64,000 nucleotides of DNA from Planococcus citri (lineage: Eukaryota; Arthropoda; Insecta; Hemiptera; Pseudococcidae): contig NC_088678.1 in the NCBI RefSeq assembly GCF_950023065.1, positions 45,498,580 through 45,562,579 of the forward strand, read 5' to 3'. The notes beneath the pieces are model-generated. The model searched no databases, had not been told where the DNA came from, and was given only the letters and a program-made list of their open reading frames with translations. The stretch's first letter is position 1, and each line of letters begins with the position of its first letter. The translations under genes were made by a program, and so were the position numbers. Of the stretch, positions 46,701-61,700 are shown in pieces.

Positions 46701-49700
46701 CATGCGCTTTCCTATGGATATTTTTACCATTGGAGTTGTACAATTTGAAAACAAGCAAAACACCAAACATTCCATACAACAAATTGAACCTAACGAAATT
46801 GGTAAACATATGTACCTATTTTGCGTCTAGATGTAGTCTACATAAATATGCACTACCTATAATTAACCACGTGAAACTATTTTTATTTCTTCTTCAAACA
46901 ATGTGCACTTATGGTATTCTAAGTACCTCTACCTACGTAAGCAATATTTATTTGTTGGTAGGTATCTCATGATAATAATTGGTTAAAATTACAGATAGCA
47001 ATAATATGTACCATCGGAACAAGTATCGTGGAGTTGGGTAATAATGTGTGGATACACAACATCGAAGAGCTAGCAGATATTATTACTCCAATGATAAAAA
47101 TTTGCTCGTTCGTAAGTTGAAATCATCTCATTTTAATTTTATTCCACGTAAATAGGTACCTAATATCTACCTACCTATCTGTACCAACGAATAAAGAAAC
47201 TTTCATAGAAATTTGAAGATATCAAATTTCGTCTGAATTTTATAACTGAGCAGTAAAATTTCATTTCTGAACACATAGGATAGTACAGTTTAGTTTTCTA
47301 TTCCTACCTGTTTATATGTATGAAACGAAAGAAAACCTCGTAGGTAAATACGGATGCTTTACCGGATACTTCACCCATACGCTTATCTCGAGTCTGCGAT
47401 TCATTTTGATTATAAATTCCATATCTCCGACAATATTGGATCTTGTCCAGGAATTTTTAATTGCTAATCAAATTTTTTTCGTCTAGTCCTCTAGTCCAGC
47501 ATGTTACTTAATTATACTACACTGACGTGAGAAGCAGCGCCAAACACAAGGACGAGGTGATAGTGAGAGTGACTAATCTAACATCATACACATAGTGGTA
47601 CAATATATTTATTAAGTAGGCAGTTAAACACACATAGATAAAGTCAATCATCTAAACAACTCGACTTTACGTACGGTAAAATGAATTGCAATTTTAAATG
47701 AAACGAAAAAATATTGAAAATTTGAATTGACTATGTCTGGATTTTTTTTTGAAATTTTTGCCACCATGATCATCACCATTCACTATAGGAACTTTTTAAC
47801 CGGCTTCTGGATTCTTGCTGCGTAGTAAAAATTTATGAAGAATGTAAAAGTAGATACGTACATTAGCAACCTTTATTATTAGGAAAAAATACATAATTCA
47901 TTTTTGATTAATTGGATGGAGTGAATAGATTATGTGATGTAACTTATGACTTGAAATGTTCCAAAGATGGATTCGGTTCGAATTAGGGGGTATTGACCTT
48001 TTACCTACATTTCTTATTTTTCTCGAACTCTTTCTATTTCGCGGAAGAATAAATAAATCAACAAAAAAAATTTGAGAAAAAAGTAAGTGAATACAAAAAA
48101 ATAAATACAAACCAGTTTTCAAAATTTGTGAATTTTTAAAACTTCGAGAGTTTCTGCCGGAGGAAAGAAAGTTGAATGAACAAAAACAGTGAATTGTCGA
48201 TAAATTTTTCACGAAAAAAAAATCAAAAATTTCATCTTTAGTTCTGTTAATACGTTGAATAAGAATTATTCTTTTTAAAATGACGCATACAAAGATGAAT
48301 GTAGAGGTCATTATACGTATTCAACTTAAACCATGTTTAATGAAATGAAGTGCCTTACTCGCTAATTTGTTTCATACCAACATCTCAATATTCCTAATAC
48401 ATACTAATAGCAGATATCTACTAACTTAGTTGTATTTCGTTGAAGAATTAACCCGAATAAATTAGTAGGAGTAACATTTACATTGTTTCCCATTCCGCAT
48501 ACCAAAATATTCATCAACAGAAAGCTCGTTTCTTTGAATGACTTTTTTTTGAACTGGAAAATTCTGCAGAATTGGTCAAGTTGGGAAAGTTGTTTACTAT
48601 ACATACTCATACACACATTTTTTTGCCAATTTAGCTGTTTTATTCATGATTTCATGAATCTAAAAACTCAATTGAAGGTCTTGGTGGAATAAGGGCGTTA
48701 GACAAAAATCGATTGAAGATTTAAACCTACGTGACTTAGGCAATACTTCACTTAGAGCTTCGCGGTTACGTTTTTTTTAAAGCTTGAAGTGTTACCTTTC
48801 ATTTCCGTTACTCAACTTTGGCACTCGGTTACGTTAACCCTTTCAAAAAAGCGATTTTCTCACATCGTCATTTTTGTCTAACGCCCTTATTCCACCAAGA
48901 CCCTCATTCATGAAAATAAATAATAAATATCTCACTTCGAAAATTTTGAAAAATTCAATAGATACTTAGGGATAATAAAATATGTACATACCTATCAAAT
49001 CAAATCACATTTTTGAAGACTTCCAACAGACAGAAAAATTTTCGAACCAGGCAAAGCTAAATCAAAGGCGTAGGTATGCCAAAACAATAACCAGCCAAAA
49101 TTTCAGATGCTAATGTGCATTTCGATTTTTGAAGAAATCTTGTAACCTCAACCTAGGTAGTAGGCTAGGTACTGTATACCTACTTTTACCCAACTGATGA
49201 CAAAAAAAATTCTCATTTATAGCACACAAAAAAAAATGCACAAAAAATTTGAAAATCACCACCCAAAAAAATAGTCTACGCATAAAAAATTACCTAAAAA
49301 TGATTTTTCTGAAATTTTTTGCAAGGAAATTTTCAAACTTTCGATCGTTTTTGAATTTGAACAGATTATCAACTCGAATACATATTTTCAACTTGCAAAT
49401 TCAGACTTGTGTAATATCCATCCGCCATCCTTCTTCAGAGCCCCTGAATTACAAAATTTCTGAAATAGTGATTCTATTAGGATTGATTGATCTAACCATG
49501 TCCTCTTAATTAAATCATAGGATAACCCACCTTTTTTTTTCTTAAAAAAGGAGGAGTATCGATAAGGTCATTTTTTGGCACCAGACAGTTATCGACTGAA
49601 CCACTCTTAAAATGTTGTAATAAATGCCCCAAATACGAATCCGTGATTAGTTGAACCTTAAATGACCATTTTTTGGTCTCCAGGGGTCCCCAAAGTTGCG

Positions 49701-52700
49701 AATAAAAAAATAATTTTAGGAACCACTGAGTATTATTTTCAAAAACTGCTTTAGCATAAAATACCTGTTTGAACCCAATGAACGTTATGCGAGGAGATTT
49801 GTCTATTTCCGCCCCTTGGAGGCAGAAATGGAGGGTTTCAAATTTTTGAAAATTTTGGAACCACCATTTTGGACCTACCTCTTCGAACCCCGCTAAAAAG
49901 CTTTTTAGAGTTTATTAGTATCTGAAAGACCTCCATACTACCAAATTTTGAGCTCAATAACAATTTTCGCTGGTACTCAAAAATTCAATTTTTCAATTTT
50001 TCGTAATTTCGACATTTTGGGAACCCTTGAAAAACTAGAAACTTGAGATTTGCGCCAAACGTAACGTTTTGAGGTATATATTCAATAATATGAATGAAAA
50101 AGTTTAATGAAGCTCCCTGTATATTCGTAATTTTGAACCCTTTTTTTAGAGCCCCCCACTTTAGGCACTCCTAAAAAAAGTTTTGAGTACATTTTTTCAA
50201 ATAAATTGAAAAATTTACATTTGAACCACACTAGCAATTAGTGCTCGATAATTTTTCATTTTATTTTTCCTGTAACATTCAAAATTGAGCTTTTTTGGGC
50301 CAAATTCTGAGATTTTACTTCGTTGAAAATTGAAATCATGAAAACGTGATTTTAACGTTTTTTCGAAGAGTAAAATCTAAGAATTTGACCCAAAATAGCT
50401 CAATTTTGAAAGTTACAGGAAAAATCGAATGAAAAATTATTGAGCTCGAGCTAGTGTGTATCAAATGTAAATTCTTCAATTTATTTGAAAAAATATGAAT
50501 AATCGCTTTTTTCAGGGGTGCCCAAAGTGGAGGGCTCTAAAAAAAGGGTTCAAAATTACGAACATACAGGGAGCTTAATTAAATTTTTTCACCTAAATAA
50601 TTGAATATATGCCTCTAAACGTGACGTTTGGGGCAAATATCGCAGGTTTACAGTTTTCTAGGTGTTCCCAAAAATATCGAAATTACGAAAAATTGGAAAA
50701 TTGGATTTTTGAGGCGAAACTATCAAAGTTCAAATTTTTCAAAAATTGAATGACATCGTTGTGAGGGAATCCTCGACCATACAAAAAATGCTTCTTACAA
50801 AGTCTTCGAATCAACTTTTATAATCATGAAGTACAAAAATGAAGCTGTTCAGTGTTCAGGGAAAAACAAATCACTCTTTTCAAATGCGAACCTTAAAATT
50901 TCGTTTCTGTTCATTTTTTTCGCAAGACCGTGAGATTTTTCCAAAAAATCAATCTTTGAACAATAAAAAATTCTACTTAAAATACTTATTGAGAATTTTC
51001 AGTTTCTATAAAAAATCAAGTGTTCTACGAATACAATGAAGAGAAACAAATTTGTAGAATATAAAATTCTTCAAAAATTGTTGTGATTCATTTTTTCTAA
51101 CTTTTTATCGCAATATGATATTGATACCGAAAAATTTCGTATCTAGATTCTAGATTAAATTTGACTTTTCTTTAAACAGTTCTATTTTTACGTTGAGAAA
51201 AAATTAGATCGCTCAACTTTATTGAACAATTGAACAATTATTTTTGATGATCATCCTGTAGGTATTTCCACAATTTTCCTCTTCAACTTTATAATATAAT
51301 ACGATGTACAGTACTACCTACTCTTTATTTTCAGAAGCTAATATTTATAGATCTTGAATAATATACCTACGTATTCCAATTTTGTCTCAATTTTTCAGAC
51401 CTTATTTCTGCTACTGACATTGGGAAAGATCAAAGTGGGGATTAGAACATCAGGAGTTTCATTTTTCTTTTCTCTTTTGTCAGTCGTTTGTGCAATACCA
51501 GCAGTACGAGATATCTTCCAAATTAATTCGGAAAAGGTAAATAAAAAATTAGCTAGAAAATTTCTGGATTAATTGCCGCGGATTCTCGTTATTTCGTTAG
51601 GTATTTGTATTGAATTACTCTATAATATTTTTAATCACACAGATGGATACGAAAATAACGCTGGATTGCTATTTATTCGCTGTATACTACATATCGACTA
51701 TTATAATATTCGTATTGAATTGTTTCGCGGATCGCAAACCTTCGTATTCATTAGCTGATAAAAAAGTTAGTACCTAAGTATCTACTAATTTACACATACC
51801 ACTATACTTAGTATTATTGGGAGCGTCGATAAAAAAATACCAAGTAATGCACCTCCCATATAATATGTCTGTACAGTTCAACGTTTTACTAATTTAATTA
51901 GCCTACCTATCATTCTAACGAACGTTGGTACATTTCTTAGAAACAATGCCCGTCGCACGATTCGTCATTTTTATCCAATTTATATTTCCACTGGTTCACC
52001 CAATTCGTATGGATAGGATATAAAAATCCATTGAAAGATATTCTTTGGAATGTCGATTACGAAGATACAGCTGAGGGGATTTTACATAAATTTGACAAGA
52101 TTTGGAACGATGCTACCAGGTTTGTGACACTCAATCACGTGCCTACTTGAATTCAGACGTTGATTACCAACACTATTTTTTTTTTTTGCAATTTTATATC
52201 ATTTTTTCAGCACCAAAAAGCAAAAGAAAGTAAACGAAAATGAAGGAATTTCTTTAGAGGAATCTGATTCGTGTGAGAAGAAAACTGATCATTCGGTTGT
52301 CGGTCCGATTATCAAATTGGTTTGGTTTCAATTATTGCAAACCATGTTCTGGAGAGCTCTAGATATCTGCATGACTTTAAGCTCACCGTTGATCTTCAGG
52401 TAAATATGTTTTTCAGTACCCGCATTTTTATTTGTACAAAAAATCACCTGATCATAAATAACGGCGTGTTAATTACGATAATACGGAATTATCTACCAAT
52501 TTTGACGATCGTTAATACATTTATAGAGATTACCTACTTCAAATGTTTGCCTCTATTATCGCTTTAATCAATTAGCAATTTAGGCGATTTTTCATTATCA
52601 TTGATGTTGAATATTGAAAAAAAAGATACCTAATTAATTTATGCGATGAAAAGGCGAATAATTTCTAATCAAGCGTTAAAACATTACAGCCTGTTGATAT

Positions 52701-55700
52701 CAACCATTAGAAAAGAAAAAGATCATATTTGGAAAGCATATCTATGCGTTTTTTTGTACTTCATCAGTCCTCTAATAGTAGTAGTAATTTCGAGGAAGTA
52801 TTTTGAAACGGTTTTGAAAGTACAAATACGTACTAGAAACGTCATAATGTCTCTGGTATATAAAAAGGTTCGTGATTTTTCTACACTGAACTTACTTACT
52901 CATTTGTTTAAATTTGATCACCGAGTTGAAATTCGATCACACAGACGTTGAAATTATCCAATGAAGCTAGGAAACAATACAGCGGAGGTGATATAGTTAA
53001 TTTCATGTCCGTTGACGTCACTCGAATATGCGAATTCATCAAACAACTCAATCATACTTGGTCAGCACCAACACAGATCATAATAACTCTCTTCATCTTG
53101 TGGGGTTACTTTGGTACGTTGATTTTCATTTCAAGTTTCTGAAAATATCAACCAAATAAAAAAAAGTTGTTTAATACGTTATTCTTCTACAGGAACCAGT
53201 ATAATTGCGAGTATTATTACAATAGGAGTGATATTGATGACGAATAGTTACATAGTAAGGCTTTCAAAAAAGTTACGTATCCAAGAAATGCACGCAAAAG
53301 ACAAACGTTCTCAATTTCTTCAAGAAATTTTATCTGGTATCAAAGTAAGTGGTATAATTTTGATCAAGCCCTTATAATATAGCTGATAATAAGTATACGA
53401 TCAGCACACTCGTAAATTTTTTTCATAACATGATAACGGTGTAACGTGACTTACCCAACTACTCGTTATCAATCGCAGGCTAAATAAGTCTACTTTATTT
53501 TTGCAACGTTATTATTTTAATAGTACAAGTATGTACATATGCTTGATCCATTATTATTAGGTGTTGAAAATGTACGCGTGGGAATCAAGTTTCGAGAAAA
53601 TTGCCAACAAAATGCGACACGTAGAGATGCAATATTTGAGGAAACTCGCTATCTACCAAGTGATCATGGCCTTATTTTTCAGCAGCACTCCTTTCGTGGT
53701 AATTGACTTAGTTTTTTATGTCAAATTCGAAAGAAAGTCATTAAAATGGGTATCTACAAATATGTTATAAATTTGTTGGGATCTTATCAAATCGAAAATA
53801 CAACCTCATTAAATTCGCTGACCTTTCTCATGAACCAATACAGTCAAATTAAGAGAAGGAATTCCGCTGATGAGCGTATTGTTTTTAATGGAAAAACCGC
53901 CGTTGAAATTAGAAATAATCTCACAATGCATCGACATTTCTTTTTCGTCTTCACAAGCCAGGGAACCGCTTCAGAATTGATTTTTTGATTTTTGATTAGC
54001 CCTAAGTATTTTAAAATTGAAAACGAAAATGACCAAAAACTTACACTTTTTTTTGAGTTTTGGAAACCATATTGAAAAATAGATTGGGTAGCCACAAAAG
54101 CCAAAAATTAGGAATTTTCCAACGAAGGCACAAAAATTGAAAAAAATGGAATAAGCAGGGCTAGTACTCAATTTTTTTCAAAAAAAATGTACGTATAAGG
54201 CTTTGATGACCAAAACACTAAAGAAATCAAAAAATTAACTTAAAAGTGACAAAACTTGAGCAAATCATTCAAATTTTTAATTTTAAAAAGATGGACTAAC
54301 AATAAGAATTTTTCAACTTTTTCAATTTTTGGCAATGAAGTAAGAATTTTTAAAAATTTAGGCAAAACCCCACGAATTGAACAATTTTGACAAAAGGGCG
54401 AAACTGTGGAGCAATTTTTGGGGAAAAATGGTTGAAAAGTCTCCTCTCCCGGAAAAGTTTTAAATCATGAATGAATATTTTTTGGTCAATTCGATTTAAT
54501 GCTGAATCAAACGTGATCCACGCCTGAACTCTATGCTGAAATTTTCGACAGCCTGACGTCCGGCTCCGGTCAGATTTGTGTCTGTCTCTGTATGGACGCG
54601 GGTCATCTAATTAAAATTTGATCTGATCAGGTCAAGTCTGGTGTGATTATCCGTGCCGGGTTTTCTGGCTCTTCAAATGTCGTCTGTCTATCTGGCTTCT
54701 AAAGATCATTGCCCTGTCAATATGGCTTCCCAAGGTTCAGTCAGCCTGTGTGGCCTCCAGAGGTTGGCTGTCTCAGAGTGACGCAGATCAGCGTTACGCA
54801 AATTTCTAAAAGATCCTTGGCCCAAAAAATATATCCATGTCATTTGTCAGACGTAAGACTTATTAGAATCTTTCGCAAACAGAACAGCTAACATTTTCTG
54901 CAATTTTGGCAATAATAACGAGATTTTGACCATTTAGACGAAAGGCGGGACCTTTGATCCGTTCTTTTTGCACGCAACTGTTGTAAAAGTTGCGTTTTTT
55001 TGAGGGCCACTTGTACAATGTACAACCCTCGTTCAAATTCTTATCTAATTGTTTTTGATTAGTTAATCAGAGTTCAACGTCTTGACCGAAATTCGTACAA
55101 TCCACCCTTTGTTGTACAACGTTGCGACAAAAAGAACGGACCACTTGTTATTTTTAGCAGAAAACGATATTTTGACAGTAATTTTGACAAAAGGCAAGGC
55201 TTTTTAGCAATTCTTGGCAAAAAAAACATTTTTTTGTCGATTATTGAAAAAATGTGAATTTTCAACAATTTTTGGCAAGAAGCGAGACTCCAACAATTTT
55301 AGCAGTAAACAGGAATTTTCAACAATTATTCCCATTACTGACAAAAAATGATGCTTTTTTGTAATTTTTATAGAAAAAACAAGACTTTTTGGCAATTTTG
55401 AGCAAAAAATAATGCTTAAAGAAATTTTTAAAAAAATTGACTTTTTGGAATTTTTAGCGAAACAGCAACAACTTTTTATGAAAAATTTTTAAAAAATTTT
55501 CACAAATCTGAATTTTATACCTATTTTTAGGTACCTTACATACATATTATGTTTTTTTTTGGGGGGGGGGAGGAGGGTGTTCGGAATTATTACACACGCG
55601 CAGAGAAGGTTTTAGATTTGATTTATCAGGTTGATATTTTGGATTTCAAAAGGGTTGTCTGTTATTTTTTTCAATTTTGGAGACCTCTGTAAAAGACCAA

Positions 55701-58700
55701 GGGAAGGGGTTTTCTTGAAAAAAATTAATTATTCAGAAAAATTCAGACACAATAATGGTAAATTTTCATACTTTGAAAATATATGTTTTAGAGAAAAAAT
55801 AATGTTGGCAAAATTCTTAGTAGAAAATGAGTGTTTTAGAGAACTTGCAAATTGACGTTAGATATCCTATTAGAAAAAATTGTTTTAGAGAAAATGAGTT
55901 GGAGAAAAAGTCGCAGTACCAACCGGAGTCTTAAGTTGTACCTCATGGAGTACGAGCTCTGCATAATTGATTCTACATACATGCACCCTTCCAAAAAAAT
56001 AATAACTTTAGAACATTTCTGAGAAATTTTTAAAATTAAAGAGCAAGGGTCTTCAAAAAGAAATGAAAAAATAATTCAGCTTCAAGGCCGCAATTTTTCA
56101 GTATCATTAACCGAGTTATCTGAGGACTCAATGTAGCCTAAAATTGCCTGCGATATTGCCATCAACGGTAGATAATTTACCAAAATATAGCATCTTGAAG
56201 ATCTCCCATCAATATCCAATAATTTACATTCAAAATAACATGATAAAATTTTCTAGCAATAAATGATGTAAAATAGAGTTTAAGGAGTATTATCAATTAA
56301 TTTTCGATATACCTAACATCGAAATTACTTTTTTTTTTTAGAAATTAGCGTATTTGATGCGTTATTTTTCTAGATAATTTGCGTATTTTATTTTTCAAAG
56401 AAACTACCTAAGTATTTATAAAGAAAGTTTCAACGCTACATCAGTAATAAACGAAATTTCCTACGACGAAATTACATAATATTCATGTATGTACATAGAA
56501 AATGATTTCATTCTGTATAAATCACAACAAAATTGAATAAGTTGTGTATGCAAGACGTGCATTTGTACACGACGGAATTTACAGATTAGGTAATGGGAAA
56601 ACATGATCGACTCTTCATTTATGATTCACAATTTATTATCTGAAAATAAGTTTGTTTTTTTAACCGAAAAGCGATTCATTTACGTAGATACATTTAGTTT
56701 TACAATGGTTTTAAAGCCTTTCATATAGGTATTGATAACGTGAATACTGAGTACGTACTTTCAGGAACTTTATGTCAATTTTAATGAATTTCTTTCGAAT
56801 CTAATTTTTCGTAACCAGTTTACGAAATTCAAATAGATACCTATTATGCATACAATATTGTTCACAAATTGAAATTTCCCCACAGCTACCTTTGATTACG
56901 ATCGCAACTTACATTTTAAGCAACTCGAGTAATGTTTTGGATGTTGAAAAAGCCTTCATATGCATTTCATTTTTTAATACGTTTCGAATGCCAATGTATC
57001 ATATGCCTAATTTATACAACATGGCTTTACAGGTAAAATCTTTTCGTAATCACGAGCTAGCTTTCAAGTACCTTGTTAAGCTTAATATCTAATCCATCTA
57101 TTTAAATAAAATTTTATAATCTTTATAAATAGGCTTTTGTTTCCATTAAAAGAATAAATAAGTTCTTGAATTTGGAAGAAATCGACCCAAACGAAGTAAC
57201 TCACGAAAAAGGAGGTAAAAAGCTATATCTCAAATCGGGACAATGCAGCGTAATAAAACCTCTAAAAATTTGACAATTACTACAGTTTAAAAGTGTATTT
57301 CAACAGAAGAAGCATTGGTGATTGAAAATGGAGAATTCGCGTGGGAAAAGAATCAAAAAACGCCAACGCTGAAAAATATCAATTTACGGATTAAACAAGG
57401 AAGTTTGGTAGCCATCGTTGGACAAGTTGGATCTGGGAAAAGTTCGCTGATATCCGCGTTTTTGGGAGAGCTGCCTAAAAAATCCGGACGTGTGAATGTA
57501 AACGTAAGTGAAGAACGAGATTTTAGGTACTTTTCAAAAAATATTTCCCAATAACGAGAATTTCCCCCTATCATTTCAAACAGGGTAGCACAGCCTACGT
57601 ACCCCAACAAGCTTGGATATTGAATACAACAGTAAAAGAAAACATCACCATGGGCGAAATCGTGGACAACAAATTATACACGAAAGCATTACAAGCTTGT
57701 GCTTTGAAATCGGATCTTCAAATAATGCACGATGATGACCAAACTGAAATTGGAGAAAAGGTTCGATTTCTTAAACCACGTTCTTCGAATTCATTTTCAT
57801 TTCACTCCTTTAAAAAAATAAAATAAAGATCAAATAGATGACGATATTTTTCAGGGCATTAATCTGAGCGGAGGTCAAAAGCAGAGAATTAGTTTGGCTC
57901 GAGCAGTTTGCAGCAACAAAGACATATATTTTTTCGACGACCCTCTCAGTGCTGTAGATTACACCGTTGCTGAACATATCTTTCAGTATGTCCTTGGTCC
58001 GCAGAGCATTTTAAATAATAAGGTGAATACATTAAATTTATCTTAATTAATTTTAATCGACAATTAACTGAAAATATTATCGATCACCTACCCCAGACTC
58101 GTATCTTAGTAACCCACAGTACAGATTTTCTACACAAAATGGATTTCATTGTAGTTATGAAAAATGGAAGCATAACGGAAAAGGGCACTTATGAGGAGAT
58201 CATGCGAGATAACGGAAAGTTTGCCGAATTTCTCAAATGCTACGGTAAAGAAACGGATAAAAAAAACACCAATATTGAAGATGAACTCGATAGAGGTAAA
58301 TTTATCTTTTGTTGCATAACGTTCTTAATATTAATGAATTTTATTACGTATAATCATCCTTTTTATTTTTCAGACATAAATAATCCCGTTTTGAGGAAGC
58401 AGATTTCTGAAGCAAAAATCGATTTGAAAAATTCAATCATCGATTCAAAAAATTCAATTAATAATCTCTTTAAGTTGGTGTTTTCAAGTATAATTACCTA
58501 CTCGTATTTTCAGCCAGAGATCATTCTTATTATTTAAATCACAACCTGGATGGCATGTTTTAATTGTTTCAGGAGTAAAGAAAACGATTTAAACCTACGT
58601 TACAATTACGAACCGAAAAAACTCATTCAAAAGGAGCACGTGGAAGTTGGAAATGTAACTAAATTACCTACGAAATAATGATTCTTTTAAGTGTAATTTG

Positions 58701-61700
58701 TACCTGGATGACAATCTGCTAATATTCAAACGTTTGTTCATTTTCAGATTAAATTCGACGTTTACAAGTATTACTTCACAATAGCAGGACCATTTTTCGT
58801 ATACAGTACTTTCTGCTTGTACTTAGCTTTCCAAACTTTTTCGGTTTTATCAAACTTGTGGTTAGCAAGCTGGTCAAATAAAGAGGAGGAAGAGGAGGCC
58901 ATTTCTAAAGCTGATACAAGTCAGCTAAAAAAAGATAACCCGTTGAATTTGAGCGTTTTTCTAATTTTGGGGATTTGTCAAGGTTACATACTTTGGTTTT
59001 ACGATAGAATAAATCACCGGATATTTTTTGGTAGGCAACTGAAATGTGAATTAAAATCTATTTTACTTTCCAGTACTGTCAATCGTATTGGCGAATATAT
59101 CGATGCAGAAATTCCTGCTCAAATCATCTGTAACAATTTACAATAATTTGCTAGAGAATGTTCTTCGATGGCCAATGTCGATCTTCGATAGCACACCGGT
59201 GGGACGTATCATTAATCGATTTACTGTCGATATGGATGCCATTGATAATAACCTTGCAGGAAAGCTCGCTATGCTCTCACTGTTTTGCAGCAGGGTATGT
59301 TGATTCGATTTGTTGATATGATCATAATTATTTGATATGCCTACGTATAGAATACCTACTTAACGAATAATTAATTTCATTAAATTTTTTCAATCAAGTT
59401 GATTGCGGTATCGCTAGTTATTATGAGCCATACGCCAATATGCTCGATATTTCTCATACCTGCTGTATTTTTGATATTCGTGATTCAGGTAGGTATTTTT
59501 AATTCGTTCAAGTGACGACATTGATGACCTTTCTTTAACATTTTGATTTATATGTACGCGGAAAGGGAAACATTATCGAGTAAATTGTTACGTATTTTGT
59601 GTACAGAAATTTTACATGGTGATATCTCATCAGTTGAAGAGGATTGATTCCATTTACAGATCACCTCTGTATTCTCACTTTGTTGAAACAATGTCAGGTA
59701 AATTCAATAGGTGTAGCGATAGAAAATCACAATATGAAAGGGGTAGAGTTGAGAGGGAAGTACATAGTAATTTCCTATTTTATTTTGAAAATCAATTTTA
59801 TTATATTGGTAATTTTTTCAACCTGTATAGCATATGATTTTCCCTCTCGATTTACCTATACCTTTTTTCATAAAAGAAATCTTCAATAAAAGGTTCTATT
59901 GCACCCCCTTCCCCCCGTCGATCCTCCGGGACGACTTTCTTTTTTCATAAAGGAGGAGTCCTAATGAACATTTCTAGCCCTTATCCTCAAAAAAAAGTGG
60001 CCCTACATACAAAATGGCGACCATTTTGATTGACAGGTCAGCCAAAATCGCACATTTTGCGTTCCAACATAGAACTTGCACGAAATTTTCCAAGCCGTAC
60101 AAAGGTAGATCGAAAGATCAGGCAAAAATTTATCACCTGTCAAAATTTCAAGTGCTGAAGTGCCTTTTTCGATTTTTGGTGAATTTTTAAAAATCAAAAG
60201 GTCAAAAATGAGAGAAAAAAATCAAAATTTTACCAAATCGACCAAGAAAGCTGAAATTTGGGTATACCCTTTTTTCGACACGCCAAATCGATTGGAAACT
60301 GTTTCAAACCGTTTTGAGCAGTTCTGGAGCCTCCAGCAGATTTTTAAAACTCGAAATTCCCACAAAATTTCATCAAAAATGAAGTTGGAAAGCCGAAATT
60401 TATTCTGCAAACTAATTTTAATACGCTACGAAGTCGACTGCAGGGGAATTTCAAGTCGTTTTGGAGCCTCCAGTGATTTTTTGAAAATTACTGGAGCCTC
60501 CAGTAGATTTTTGAAACTTTAAATTTCCCAAAATTTCATTAAATGGAGATGGAAAGCCGAAATTCATTCTGCAAACTAATTTCAATATGCCACAAAGTCG
60601 ACTGAAGGTGGATTTTAAGTCGTTTTGGAGCCTCCAGCGACTTTTTTAAAGGTTTTATAGCGTTTTTTTTTGGAAATTTGAAATTTCCAAAAAGTAGCTG
60701 GAAGCTTCAAAACCATTTGAAACCACCGGGTAGTCGGCTTCATATGTGACCGTGCATATTAAAACAGACCTTAAGCCAAAAAACTGTTTTTGAGAAAAAT
60801 GGGTTTAAAGTTTTTGGATTATTTTTTTGCGCGGGGGGCTCCGCGGCTACCCGCGTAACATTCGGGTTGTCCTGGTGGTGGCAGAGATTCCAAAGTTGCT
60901 AACAATTATTGTTTTACTGTGTAAGTTGAAACCAACCTAACAGAAAAAAGTTTTTATGCATGAAAATGTTGTGCAAGTTAAAAGCGACCTAACGGAAAAA
61001 CGTCAATGTTTTGCAAACGCAGCCAACAAACATGCATGTTTAAGGTACTAAACATGCTCCATTGTTCTTGAGACCAACTTTTTTGAAAAATTCTGCATTT
61101 TTTACATAATAATCCGTATTTAACTCAAAAGTGAAAAAAAAGTCGTAAGGTCTGTTTTAATATGCACGGTCACATATGGTATTGAAATTAGTTTGCGAAG
61201 TAAATTTCAGCTTGCTAACACCATTTGATAAAATGTTATGGGAATTTCAAGTTTCAAAAAGGTCACTGGAGGCTCCAAAACGATTTAAAATCCACCTGCA
61301 GTCGACTTCGTAGCGTATTGAAATTAGTTCGCAGAATGAATTTCGGCTTTCCATCTCCATTTGATAAAATTTTGGGAAATTTCGAGTTTCAAAAATCTGC
61401 TGAAGGCTCCAGAACTGCTCAAAACAGTTTGAAACAGTTTCCGATCAATTTGGCGTGTAGAAAATAGGGTATATCCCAAATTTCAGCTTTCTTGGTCAAT
61501 TTGGTAAAATTTTGATTTTTTCCCTCATTTTTGGCCTTTTGATTTTCAAAAATTCACGAAAAATCGAAAAAAGGCAGTTTTCGTGCAAGTCCGATGTTGG
61601 AACGCAAAATCTGCGATTTTGGCTGAACTGTCAATTAATTCAATATGACGGCGACTATGTAAGTAGGGCCACTTTTTTTTTAGGACAAGGGCGCTAGAAA

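Larger units (their letters stand above)
47112..51398 (+). other. Intron 3 of ABCC paralog 3, rich in inverted repeats
   Basis: 4.3 kb intron holding two foldback elements listed separately (48677-48902 and 49975-50716). The rest is AT-rich with no coding signal. Confidence 0.5.

Noticed and set aside
58474..58507. Alternative longer end for exon 18 of paralog 3 at a GTATAA site
   Set aside because: It would end in phase 1 and break the frame into exon 19, whereas GTTGGT at 58474 keeps it.
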